Assembly: GCA_035715725.1 (NCBI GenBank) | Contig: DASTKT010000085.1 | Coordinates: 32,217-96,216 of the forward strand | Length of the DNA stretch: 64,000 nt | Direction: 5' to 3' | From: JADGGV01 sp035715725 | GTDB taxonomy: Bacteria; Gemmatimonadota; Gemmatimonadetes; Longimicrobiales; RSA9 | Shown here: positions 35,510 through 43,514 of the stretch, piece by piece | Position numbering within the stretch: the first letter of the stretch is position 1 | Layout: each line of letters starts with the position of its first letter | The notes under the pieces: model-generated | The model's input: only the letters and a program-made list of their open reading frames with translations | Told to the model about the DNA's origin: nothing | Database searches by the model: none | Program-made: the position numbers and the translations under genes

Positions 35510-36970
35510 GTGGGCGTGACGATCCGCATCCCGACTCCGCTGCGTGCGTGCACCGCCGGGCAGGGCGAGGTGGGCGTGGACGGCGGGAGCGTGGCCGAGG
35601 CGCTGGCCGCGCTCGTCGCCGAGCATCCGCAGATCCGGCGGCACCTCTTCGGCGACGACGGTCGGCTGCGCGGCTTCGTGAACGTCTACGTCAACGAGGA
35701 GGACGTCCGCGCGCGGCAGGGCGTGGCGACGCCGCTCGAGGAGGGGGACACGTTGGTGATCGTCCCGAGCATCGCCGGCGGCACCGAGGCGCCGGCCGAG
35801 CCGGAGTCCGGCCCCACGCTCTCCCGCCCCGAGCTGGCCCGCTACTCCCGGCACCTCGCCCTCGAGGAGGTGGGCGTCGAGGGGCAGCGCCGCCTCAAGG
35901 CGGCGCGCGTCCTCGTCGTCGGCGCCGGCGGCCTCGGCTCGCCGGTTGCGCTCTACCTCGCGGCGGCCGGCGTCGGCACGATCGGGCTCGTCGACTTCGA
36001 CGAGGTCGATGCCACGAACCTGCAGCGGCAGATCCTCTACGGCGTCTCCGACCTCGGCCGGCCGAAGACGGAGGCCGCCACGGCGCGCCTCGCGGATCTG
36101 AACCCGTACGTCAGCGTGGTCCGCCACGATGGCCGGCTGACGCGCGAGACCGCGCTCGACGTCGTGGCCGGCTACGACGTCGTCATCGACGGCACCGATA
36201 ATTTCCCGACGCGCTACCTCGTCAACGACGCCTGCGTGCTGCTCGGCAAGCCGTACGTCTACGGCTCGATCCTCCGCTTCGAGGGGCAGGTCTCGGTGTT
36301 CTGGGGGGCGCGCGGGCCGTGCTACCGCTGCCTGTTCCGCGAGCCGCCCCCGCCCGGACTCGTGCCGAGCTGCGCCGAGGGCGGCGTCCTGGGCGTGCTC
36401 CCCGGGATCATCGGGACGCTCCAGGCGCTCGAGGCGCTGAAGCTGATCCTCGGCCGCGGCGAGACGCTGGTCGGCCGGCTCGTGCTCTTCGACGCGCTGG
36501 CCTTCCAGTTCCGCGAGCTGAAGCTGCGGAAGGCCGCCGATTGCCCGATTTGCGGCGAGCATCCGACGATCACCGAGCTGATCGACTACGATTTCTTCTG
36601 CGGCGTGGGGCCCGGGGCGACGCCGGCGGAGCCCGGTGCCGAGTTCCCCGCCGAGCTCGCGCCCGCCGAGCTGAAGGCCCGCCTCGACCGCGGCGAGCCC
36701 CTCCAGCTCGTCGATGTCCGCGAGCCCTACGAGTGGGACATCGCGAGCCTGGCGGCGTACGGCGCGCGCCTGATCCCGCTCGGCGAGCTGGGCCGCCGCC
36801 TCGACGAGCTCGACCCCGAACGCGACGTCGTCGTCTACTGCCTCTCCGGCGCACGCAGCGCCGCCGCGTCCCGGCGCCTGCGCGAGTCCGGCTTCCAGCA
36901 CGTGGCCAACCTCGCGGGCGGGATCCGCGCCTGGACGGACGAGGTCGACCCTTCGCTCGCGCGCTACTGA
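35510..36970 (+). CDS. Ubiquitin-like (MoaD/ThiS)-MoeB adenylyltransferase-rhodanese fusion
   Basis: A 486-residue three-part protein. Residues 1-91 are a beta-grasp sulfur-carrier domain ending VIVPSIAGG, so the Gly-Gly that is normally a free C-terminus is internal (90-91). After a Pro/Glu linker comes the E1-like MoeB/ThiF domain (about 105-375): nucleotide loop GAGGLGS at 138-144, catalytic Cys288 in PSCAEGG, and zinc cysteines 271/274 and 345/348. The C-terminal rhodanese domain (about 385-486) has its active Cys444 in VVYCLSGARS. Together the parts carry, adenylate and sulfurate a thiocarboxylate donor, for molybdopterin, thiamin or CysO-type cysteine synthesis. To act as a free carrier the first domain would need cleavage after GG. 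GTG at 35510 is fixed by AGGAGG. Confidence 0.9.
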   Translation: MGVTIRIPTPLRACTAGQGEVGVDGGSVAEALAALVAEHPQIRRHLFGDDGRLRGFVNVYVNEEDVRARQGVATPLEEGDTLVIVPSIAGGTEAPAEPESGPTLSRPELARYSRHLALEEVGVEGQRRLKAARVLVVGAGGLGSPVALYLAAAGVGTIGLVDFDEVDATNLQRQILYGVSDLGRPKTEAATARLADLNPYVSVVRHDGRLTRETALDVVAGYDVVIDGTDNFPTRYLVNDACVLLGKPYVYGSILRFEGQVSVFWGARGPCYRCLFREPPPPGLVPSCAEGGVLGVLPGIIGTLQALEALKLILGRGETLVGRLVLFDALAFQFRELKLRKAADCPICGEHPTITELIDYDFFCGVGPGATPAEPGAEFPAELAPAELKARLDRGEPLQLVDVREPYEWDIASLAAYGARLIPLGELGRRLDELDPERDVVVYCLSGARSAAASRRLRESGFQHVANLAGGIRAWTDEVDPSLARY

Positions 36971-37010
36971 CTCGCGCGAAACCGCAAGTTATTAATCTGG
37001 TAGCACTTAT

Positions 37011-37031
37011 GGGGACGTGTGGTACGTCCCC
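37011..37031 (+). promoter_or_regulatory. Stem-loop in the leader of the DUF4015 gene
   Basis: A perfect 8-bp inverted repeat (ggggacgt and acgtcccc) with a 5-nt loop lies between the fusion gene stop and the GTG at 37115. It directly follows an AT-richer stretch (around 36988-37010) that could hold a promoter, so an operator or a 5'-UTR hairpin are both possible. Confidence 0.35.
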
Positions 37032-37114
37032 TGCACGCTTGGACGGGGTGGCCGTGCCGCGCGCGGAGCGGAGGGCCGCCGGCCGCCGAACACCCACCCG
37101 AACGGGAGTGGATC

Positions 37115-38584
37115 GTGAACCAGAAGGCCAGCGAGCACCTCGACGCCGTCCGTGAGCGGCCGCGGGGCCGGACGCTCGGGTACACGGCTCTCGTGGCGGT
37201 GATCGTCGTGGGGGCGGGGCTCTTCGCGTGGTCGCGGCGCGGCGGCGGGGTGGTGGACCGCGCGCGCGAGGCGCACGCGGAGGCGAAGGCCCGGGTGCAC
37301 GGGACGGCGGCGAAGCCGAAGGCGGCGGAGCCGAGCCTGGCGGAGCGGCTCGCGGCGCTGCACGTGCCGCGGCCGAAGGCGATCCGCGGGCTGTACCTGA
37401 ACGCGTGGGCGGCGGGCTCGCCGCGGAAGCTGGCGAAGCTGATCGACATCGCGGACCGGACCGAGGTGAACACGTTCGTCGTGGACGTGAAGGAGGGCGG
37501 CTTCATCAGCTACCGGAGCCAGGTGCCGGTGGCGAAGGAGCTGGGGCTCGATTCGGCGTACATCCGCGACATCCGGGGGGTGCTGAAGAAGCTGAAGGCG
37601 CACGGGATCTACCCGATCGCGCGGATCGTGTGCTTCAAGGACCCGGTGCTGGCGGAGAAGCGGCCGGAGTGGGCGATCCACAGGCAGGACGGCGCGCTGT
37701 GGGCGGACGCGAAGGGGAAGCACTGGGTGGACTCGTACAACCGGCGCGTCTGGGACTACAACATCGCGATCGCGAAGGAGGCGCTGGAGCTGGGGTTCGC
37801 GGAGGTGCAGTGGGATTACGTGCGCTTCCCGGACGTGACCGCGAGCGTGCGCAAGACGATGGTCTATCCGGCGGCGCAGGGGCGGACGCGGGAGGACGCG
37901 ATCCGCGAGTTCCTGCTGTACTCGAGGAAGGAGCTGGCGCCGTACGGCGTGCCGGTGACCGCGGACGTGTTCGGTCTGACGGTCACGGCGATCGACGACA
38001 TGGGGATCGGACAGCGGTGGGAGAAGCTGACGACGGCGGCGGACGTCCTGCTGCCGATGGTCTACCCGTCGCACTACTTCCGCGGCAACTACGGGTTGGC
38101 GTACCCGAACGCGGTGCCGTACAAGACGGTCTACAACGCGATGTCGGAGGCGCTCCGGCGCACGAAGGCGGCGGGCGGGACCGCGCAGATCCGGCCCTGG
38201 CTCCAGGACTTCACGCTCGGGCCGCCGCACTACGGGCCGAGCGAGGTGCGCGCCCAGATCCAGGCGGTCTACGACAACGGGCTGGACGAGTGGATCCTCT
38301 GGAACCCCGGGAGCAACTACAACGTGGCGGCGCTGGAGCCGGCGCCCGCGGCGGGCGGGGAAGGGAAGCTCGCCACCGCGCCGGCGGCCGCGGCCCCCGG
38401 AGCCGCGGCCGCCTCCGCGCGCGTGGTCTCCGACGCCGCGGCGCCACCGGGCGGCGGCCTGCGGCAGGCGCCGCTCCCGGAGCCGGGGGCGCCGACGTCG
38501 ACCGGTCTGGACGCCAGGCTCCTCGGAACGCCGGTGCCGGTCTCGATGCCGGGCCGGCCGGACAGTGTGCCGACGCGGCGGTAG
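37115..38584 (+). CDS. DUF4015 putative glycoside hydrolase, membrane-anchored
   Basis: A 489-residue protein. A single N-terminal TM helix (about 19-41, TALVAVIVVGAGLFAW) is followed by an Ala/Lys linker and a TIM-barrel-like domain (about 85-420) of the DUF4015 putative glycosidase family: KAIRGLYLNAWAAGS, NTFVVDVKEGG, FAEVQWDYVRFPD, TADVFGLT, VLLPMVYPSHY, PWLQDF and EWILWNPGSNY. Acidic residues at strand ends (VDVKE, QWDYVRF, TADVF) are candidate catalytic groups. The tail is Ala/Pro-rich. It probably acts on an envelope or external glycan in the periplasm. GTG at 37115 is set by GGGAG six nt upstream. Confidence 0.85.
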   Translation: MNQKASEHLDAVRERPRGRTLGYTALVAVIVVGAGLFAWSRRGGGVVDRAREAHAEAKARVHGTAAKPKAAEPSLAERLAALHVPRPKAIRGLYLNAWAAGSPRKLAKLIDIADRTEVNTFVVDVKEGGFISYRSQVPVAKELGLDSAYIRDIRGVLKKLKAHGIYPIARIVCFKDPVLAEKRPEWAIHRQDGALWADAKGKHWVDSYNRRVWDYNIAIAKEALELGFAEVQWDYVRFPDVTASVRKTMVYPAAQGRTREDAIREFLLYSRKELAPYGVPVTADVFGLTVTAIDDMGIGQRWEKLTTAADVLLPMVYPSHYFRGNYGLAYPNAVPYKTVYNAMSEALRRTKAAGGTAQIRPWLQDFTLGPPHYGPSEVRAQIQAVYDNGLDEWILWNPGSNYNVAALEPAPAAGGEGKLATAPAAAAPGAAAASARVVSDAAAPPGGGLRQAPLPEPGAPTSTGLDARLLGTPVPVSMPGRPDSVPTRR

Positions 38585-38601
38585 CGCGGTCCGCGCGGGA
38601 T

Positions 38602-38627
38602 CCGCCGGCGCGAGACCGCGCCGGCGG
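38602..38627. terminator. Bidirectional hairpin terminator between convergent genes
   Basis: A perfect 10-bp inverted repeat (ccgccggcgc and gcgccggcgg) with the 6-nt loop gagacc lies in the 66-bp gap between the convergent DUF4015 and gamma-glutamyltransferase stops. There is no T-tract, as is common in very GC-rich genomes. Confidence 0.6.
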
Positions 38628-38650
38628 GCCGGGGCGCCCGGCCGCCGCGC

Positions 38651-40432
38651 TCAGTACCCTTCCGCCGCGCCGCCCGAGCGCGGATCCGCCCAGGCGGTCC
38701 AGACGCCGCCGCGGCGCAGGATCGACGGCGCGTTGGCCACGCCGTCGCGCGGCTTCACGTCGTGCCCCATCGACTTGAGCGCCTCGATCGTGGCCGGTAC
38801 CAGGCCGTGCTCCTCGTAGTAGAGCACGTCGGGGAGGTGCTGATGGTGGATGCGCGGCGCGTCCACTGCGGCGCCGACGTCCATCCCATAGTCGAGCACG
38901 TTGGAGAGGACGTCGAACGTTGCCGAGATGATGCGGGGACCGCCGCGCGCGCCGGTGACGAGGAGCGGCCGGCCGGCCTCGTCGAGCACGATCGTCGGCG
39001 TCATGGCGGAGAGCGGCCGCTTCCCCGGCGCGACCGCGTTCGCCTCTCCCTGCACCAGCCCGAACATGTTGGGCGCGCCCGGCTTGGCGGCGAAGTCGTC
39101 CATCTCGTCGTTGAGCACGATGCCGGCGCCGGCCACCGTGACGCCGGAGCCGTACAGCTCGTTCAGCGTCGTGGTGAGCGCGACGGCGCCGCCCTGTCCG
39201 TCGACCACGCCGAAGTGGGTGGTGTGGTTGCCGTCCGGGAGCGCGGCCAGCCCGGGGCGGATCTGCGCCGAGGGCGTGGCGTGGTCGGCGGAGATCGTCC
39301 CGCGCAGCCGGGTGGCGTACGCCGTGGACAGGAAGCGCTCCTGCGGCACGGCGACGAAGTCCGGGTCCGCGAGGAACTCGTTGCGGTCGGCGAACGCGCG
39401 GCGCGACGCCTCCGCCAGCAGGTGCAGCGACTCCGGCGAGTGCCAGCCCAGCGCCTTCAGGTCGTAGCCCTGCAGGATGTTGGCGATGAGGGCGAGCGTG
39501 AGTCCGCCCGAGGAGGCCGGCGGCATCGACAGGACGCGGTGGCCGCGGTACTCGAATTCGACCGGCTCGCGCCAGCGCGCCTGGTAGCGCTTCAGGTCCG
39601 CCGTGGTGATGATGCCGCCGCCCCGCTTCATCTCGGCGGCGATCAGCTCCGCGGTCTCGCCCTCGTAGAAGCCGGCGGGCCCCCGCTCGGCGATCCGCTT
39701 CAGCACCGCCGCGAGCTCGGGGTTCCGGAACGTGCTCCCCTCCGCCGGCGGCTGGCCGCCCGGGAGGAAGAGCGTCGCGGAGCCGGGGTACTTCGCCAGC
39801 CGCCGCGCCGCGTTGGCGATCGAGCGATGGAGCTGCGCATCCACGCGGAAGCCCTGCTCGGCCAGGCGGATGGCGGGGGCGAGCAGCTCCGGCCACGGAC
39901 GCGTGCCGAAGCGCTTGTGCGCCTCCCACAGCCCCATGACGCTCCCGGGCACGCCCGACGCCAGGTGCCCGTTGATCGACTTGTCGGTGAGCGTGCCCTT
40001 CTCGTCGAGGTACATGTCGCGCGAGGCGGCCTGCGGCGCCATCTCTCGAAAATCGAGCGCCGCCGTGCGGCCGTCGCCGAGCCGCGCCACCATGAAGCCG
40101 CCGCCGCCCAGGTTGCCGGCCTCGGGGTAGACCACGGCGAGCGCGAACGCCGTCGCCACCGCGGCGTCGACGGCGTTGCCGCCGGCGCGCAGCACCTCGA
40201 CGCCGACGTGGGTGGCGAGCGGCGCGTCGCTCACCACCATCCCGTGGGGGGCGACGACGGCGCGCGGCCGCAGCGGATACGGCCACTCGGCCGGGACCTT
40301 GCCGGTTTCCGGGTCGGCCACGGCGCCCGCGCCGGCGCCGGTGGCCGGGGTGGCGGCGGGGCGGGCGGGCCCGCAGGCGGCCAGCGCCACCGCCAGCGGC
40401 GCCGCGACGAGAAGGGCGCGAAGTCTCACCAT
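38651..40432 (-). CDS. ggt: Gamma-glutamyltransferase (lipoprotein)
   Basis: A 593-residue Ntn-hydrolase precursor. The signal MVRLRALLVAAPLAVALAACGP carries a lipobox Cys, so the enzyme is probably lipid-anchored and periplasm-facing. The autoprocessing site and nucleophile are the first Thr of NHTTHFGVVD, Thr404, followed by NEMDDFAAKPG and GARGGPRI of the small subunit. The N-terminal large-subunit motifs include GGNAVDAAVATAFAL and GGGGFMVA. It cleaves gamma-glutamyl bonds of glutathione and related peptides, releasing glutamate. It is the third gene of a minus-strand run: amidohydrolase, barrel protein, ggt. Its ATG overlaps the barrel stop by 7 bp. Confidence 0.93.
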   Translation of the reverse strand: MVRLRALLVAAPLAVALAACGPARPAATPATGAGAGAVADPETGKVPAEWPYPLRPRAVVAPHGMVVSDAPLATHVGVEVLRAGGNAVDAAVATAFALAVVYPEAGNLGGGGFMVARLGDGRTAALDFREMAPQAASRDMYLDEKGTLTDKSINGHLASGVPGSVMGLWEAHKRFGTRPWPELLAPAIRLAEQGFRVDAQLHRSIANAARRLAKYPGSATLFLPGGQPPAEGSTFRNPELAAVLKRIAERGPAGFYEGETAELIAAEMKRGGGIITTADLKRYQARWREPVEFEYRGHRVLSMPPASSGGLTLALIANILQGYDLKALGWHSPESLHLLAEASRRAFADRNEFLADPDFVAVPQERFLSTAYATRLRGTISADHATPSAQIRPGLAALPDGNHTTHFGVVDGQGGAVALTTTLNELYGSGVTVAGAGIVLNDEMDDFAAKPGAPNMFGLVQGEANAVAPGKRPLSAMTPTIVLDEAGRPLLVTGARGGPRIISATFDVLSNVLDYGMDVGAAVDAPRIHHQHLPDVLYYEEHGLVPATIEALKSMGHDVKPRDGVANAPSILRRGGVWTAWADPRSGGAAEGY

Positions 40433-41064
40433 CCGATTCTCATGCCTCCGCGAAGCTGGGTGAACTTGTTCGTCTGCTTGTCGACGCCCGTCCCCGGGTG
40501 GAGGGCCCAGATCTTCCCCCATTCCAGGAAGAGGTGATTCCGCCGGGAGAACTGGTACTCGAGCCCCGCCGAGGTGCGGAACCCGAAGTCGGTCTCGAAA
40601 CGGGAGTTCAGGCCGGCCAGCGCGGGCATGGAATATCCCACCAGCCCGGCGCCGCCCGCCAGGTAGAGCCCCACACCGCCGCCGCCGCCGGTGGAGATTC
40701 GGCCGGTCGCCATCGCCGTGGAGATCGAACCGTTGCCCTTCTCCGTCACGGCGCTGCCGCCCGCCCCGGGATGGCTGACCTCCATCCCGACGGACGGGAC
40801 GTAGGTCCCCTCCAGCCCGATGGTCAAGCCCTGCTTGAGCTGCCGCTGCATGGAGGCGCCGATGCCGACGCCGCTGCCCAGGTTCCAGGAGTTCTCCCCA
40901 TTCTTCAGAGCGCCGGCGTCCGTGTAGCCGGTCGCAAAGATCGAGGTGAACGTCTTCGGGGGCGCCAGCGCGGAGCCTGGCTGCTGCTGTGGCTGCTGCG
41001 CCGCCAGCGGCGCCGCGGCCCCGACCACCACCACCGCCACCACGACCGTCGTCATCCATCTCAT
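40426..41064 (-). CDS. Outer-membrane beta-barrel-like protein
   Basis: A 212-residue exported protein. The signal peptide MRWMTTVVVAVVVVGAAAPLAAQQ is followed by Gly/Ser-rich alternating strands (SWNLGSGVGIGASMQRQ, GLTIGLEGTYVPSVG, FRTSAGLEYQFSRRNHLFLEWG) and ends in GGMRIGW, a terminal aromatic typical of outer-membrane barrels. Eight to ten strands would fit the size. A specific function is not recognisable. The ATG at 41064 is chosen for the signal peptide. It sits between the M20 and ggt genes with tight spacing, so is probably cotranscribed. Confidence 0.7.
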   Translation of the reverse strand: MRWMTTVVVAVVVVGAAAPLAAQQPQQQPGSALAPPKTFTSIFATGYTDAGALKNGENSWNLGSGVGIGASMQRQLKQGLTIGLEGTYVPSVGMEVSHPGAGGSAVTEKGNGSISTAMATGRISTGGGGGVGLYLAGGAGLVGYSMPALAGLNSRFETDFGFRTSAGLEYQFSRRNHLFLEWGKIWALHPGTGVDKQTNKFTQLRGGMRIGW

Positions 41065-41095
41065 GCTGCCCTGCCCCTGCTGTGAAACGTGATGG

Positions 41096-42283
41096 TCATT
41101 CGCTGAGCGCCCGCAGCGCATTCACGGCGCAGGCCGCCAGCATACCGGCCCCCAGGGGAAGCACCGACTCGTCGATGTCGAACCGCGGGTGGTGGTGCTC
41201 CCGCGCGTCCGTCAGCGCCGCGCCGAGCCAGAAGAAGCATCCGGGTGCCTGCTGCTGCAGCACCGCGAAGTCCTCGCCGCCCATCCAGGGCGCCAGCTCG
41301 CCGAACGCGTCCGGCCCCAGCGTCTTGCCGATGGCCGTGCGCGCCAGCTCGCTGGCTCCCGGATCGTTGACGACGGCCGGGTAGCCGGTGCGGAGGTCGA
41401 GCTCCCCGCGACCGCCCAGCGCGTCCGCCACCGCGACGGCTCGCCGCAACTCCTCGCGGAGCACGTCCCGCACGTTCGGGTCGAAGTAGCGCAGCGTGCC
41501 GCGAAGCGTAACCGACTCCGCCACAATGTTCTCGGCGGTGCCCCCCTGGATCTGGCCGATCGATACTACGCCTTGATCCAGTGGAGAGATCCGTCGGGCC
41601 ACGACGTTCTGCGCCGCGAGCACCACATGGGCCGCCAGCACGAGCGCGTCTACGCCCTCGTTCGGCCGCGCCGCGTGCGCGCTTTTCCCCCGTACCGTGA
41701 TGGTGAACGTGTCCGTCCCGGCCATGACCGGGCCGGGCTGGACCAGGAACGCCTTCCCGGCGGGGAGGTGCGCGCCGATGTGCAGCCCGAACACGGCGCC
41801 GACGCCGTCCATGGCGCCATCGTCCACCATGCGCATGGCGCCGCTCTTGTTCTCGGCGTCGGAGCACTCCTCCGACGGCTGGAAGAGGAGCCGCACGGTG
41901 CCGGCCGGCAGCTCGCCTCGCTGGGCCAGCTCCGCGAGCAGCGTGGCGGCGCCGAGCAGCATCGACACGTGCGCGTCGTGGCCGCAGGCGTGCATGACGC
42001 CCGCCACCGTCGAGCGGTAGTCCTGCTCGCTCTCCTCCTGGATCGGGAGCGCGTCCATGTCGGCGCGCAAGGCGACGACGGGGCCGCCGCTCCCCAGCTC
42101 CGCCACCACGCCCGTGCGCCCGACGCCGCGCCGCACGCGGTAGCCGAGCGCCGCCACCCGCTCCGCCGCCACCGCCGCGGTGCGGACCTCCTGGAAGCCC
42201 AGCTCCGGGTAGCGGTGCAGGTCCCGGCGCACCTCGACGAGCTGGGGCGCGAGCTGACGGGCACGGACGAGGAGCTCGGTCAT
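41096..42283 (-). CDS. M20 family amidohydrolase (N-acyl-amino-acid or hippurate hydrolase type)
   Basis: A 395-residue metallo-amidohydrolase. The order of motifs is LHRYPELGFQE, LRADMDALPIQE, MHACGHDAHVSML, LFQPSEEC, FGLHIGAHLP and WMGGEDFAVL, which supplies the two-metal ligands (the His/Asp of GHDAH, the Glu pair of SEE, and a C-terminal His). The lid domain contains GKSAHAARPNEGVDAL. There is no signal peptide. It hydrolyses N-acyl amino acids or similar amides. It has its own promoter at 42361-42388 and starts the run that ends with ggt. Confidence 0.9.
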   Translation of the reverse strand: MTELLVRARQLAPQLVEVRRDLHRYPELGFQEVRTAAVAAERVAALGYRVRRGVGRTGVVAELGSGGPVVALRADMDALPIQEESEQDYRSTVAGVMHACGHDAHVSMLLGAATLLAELAQRGELPAGTVRLLFQPSEECSDAENKSGAMRMVDDGAMDGVGAVFGLHIGAHLPAGKAFLVQPGPVMAGTDTFTITVRGKSAHAARPNEGVDALVLAAHVVLAAQNVVARRISPLDQGVVSIGQIQGGTAENIVAESVTLRGTLRYFDPNVRDVLREELRRAVAVADALGGRGELDLRTGYPAVVNDPGASELARTAIGKTLGPDAFGELAPWMGGEDFAVLQQQAPGCFFWLGAALTDAREHHHPRFDIDESVLPLGAGMLAACAVNALRALSE

Positions 42284-42360
42284 GGCAACCTCCGCGGGCC
42301 GGCGCCGCGCCCGGTTGCCGCCGTCCGCGCCGCTCGGTTAACTTTCGGTTTTCCCAGGGA

Positions 42361-42388
42361 ATTGTACCGACTCGACGACCTGAGGCAA
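42361..42388 (-). promoter_or_regulatory. Promoter of the M20-barrel-ggt run
   Basis: On the minus strand TTGCCT (42383-42388) and TACAAT (42361-42366) are separated by 16 bp, about 75 bp upstream of the amidohydrolase ATG. The region is only 118 bp wide and also drives the divergent murQ, for which I cannot choose a box. Confidence 0.6.
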
Positions 42389-42401
42389 GACCGGACGTCC
42401 C

Positions 42402-43316
42402 ATGCCGAACTCTCCCCTCGACCGACGGCTCACCGAGCAGCGCAACCCGCGCAGCATGCGGATCGACCAGTTGACCCCGCTCGAGATCGTGGACCTGATC
42501 AACGCCGAGGACCGCATGGTCGCGGAAGCGGTCCACGAGGAGCGGGAGCAGATCGCGCGCTGCATCGAGATGGTGGTGGACAGCTTCCGGCGGGGCGGCC
42601 GGTTGATCTACGTCGGCGCGGGCACGTCGGGCCGGCTCGGCGTGCTCGACGCGTCGGAGATGCCGCCCACGTACCGGACCGATCCCAACATGGTGCAGGG
42701 GATCATCGCGGGCGGGCTCGCGGCGCTGGTGAAGGCGCAGGAGGGCGCCGAGGACCACCCGGAGGACGGCGCCGCCGCGATCGACGAGCGGGATGTCGGC
42801 CCGGACGACTTCGTGCTCGGCATCGCCACCTCGGGGACGACGCCGTTCGTGCACGGCGCGCTGCGGCGCGCGCGGGAGCGGGGTGCGCGCACGGGCTTCC
42901 TCCTCGCGACGTACCCGACGGAGGAGCTGGTCCGCACGCACGACGTGGTGATCTCGCCGCTGGTCGGGCCGGAGGTCATCACCGGCTCGACGCGGATGAA
43001 GGCCGGCACGGCCACGAAGATGGTGCTGAACACCATCACGACCGCGTCGATGGTGCTCCTCGGGAAGGTCTACGGCAACCTGATGGTCGACCTGCAGGTC
43101 ACGTGCGAGAAGCTGCGGGACCGCGGCCAGCGCATCCTCATGGAGGTCCTGGGCGTCGAGCGGCCGGAGGCCGAGCGCCTGCTCGAGGAGGCGGGCGGTC
43201 ACGTCAAGACGGGGATCGCCATGGGGAAGCTGGGCGTGGACGCGCGCGAGGCGCGGCGGCGGCTGGACGAGGCGGACGGGCGGATCTCGGACGTGGTGGG
43301 GGATCTGGGCGTCTGA
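42402..43316 (+). CDS. murQ: N-acetylmuramic acid 6-phosphate etherase
   Basis: A 304-residue SIS-domain lyase, normal length for MurQ. Signatures include LTEQRNPRS, YVGAGTSGRLGVLDASEMPPTY (with the catalytic Glu), IATSGTTPFVHGAL and EVITGSTRMKAGTATKMVLN. It splits the lactyl ether of MurNAc-6-phosphate to GlcNAc-6-phosphate and D-lactate in peptidoglycan recycling. It precedes anmK, whose product makes MurNAc-6-phosphate, so the two steps are encoded side by side. The spacer between them carries hexamer repeats. Confidence 0.96.
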   Translation: MPNSPLDRRLTEQRNPRSMRIDQLTPLEIVDLINAEDRMVAEAVHEEREQIARCIEMVVDSFRRGGRLIYVGAGTSGRLGVLDASEMPPTYRTDPNMVQGIIAGGLAALVKAQEGAEDHPEDGAAAIDERDVGPDDFVLGIATSGTTPFVHGALRRARERGARTGFLLATYPTEELVRTHDVVISPLVGPEVITGSTRMKAGTATKMVLNTITTASMVLLGKVYGNLMVDLQVTCEKLRDRGQRILMEVLGVERPEAERLLEEAGGHVKTGIAMGKLGVDAREARRRLDEADGRISDVVGDLGV

Positions 43317-43323
43317 GGTCCAG

Positions 43324-43481
43324 GCATCCGCGTTCGCGTTCCGGGGGCTCCGCATTCGCATTCGCATCCCGGATTTTCCTCGACCGGGCCGCGGTGCATG
43401 AACAAATCGAATGCGGATGCGAATGCGGATGCGGGAACTGCCGGAGGCGGGGGACCCCCCGAATGCGAATGCGAATGCAGG
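43324..43481. repeat. Intergenic GAATGC-type hexamer repeat cluster with inverted blocks
   Basis: Four blocks of the same hexamer family lie in the murQ-anmK spacer: a degenerate block at 43324-43343, cgcattcgcattcgcatc at 43351-43368, a block of alternating gaatgcg/gatgcg units at 43407-43436, and gaatgcgaatgcgaatgc at 43461-43478. The second block is the inverse complement of the third and fourth, so a long hairpin can form. No spacer regularity fits CRISPR. Confidence 0.75.
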
Positions 43482-43514
43482 ATTTGACCAGGACAGCGCG
43501 GCGGTGACTCTCCC

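Noticed and set aside
43324..43481. CRISPR-like repeats
   Set aside because: Units are 6 bp and tandem, without unique spacers of constant length, and no cas genes are near.
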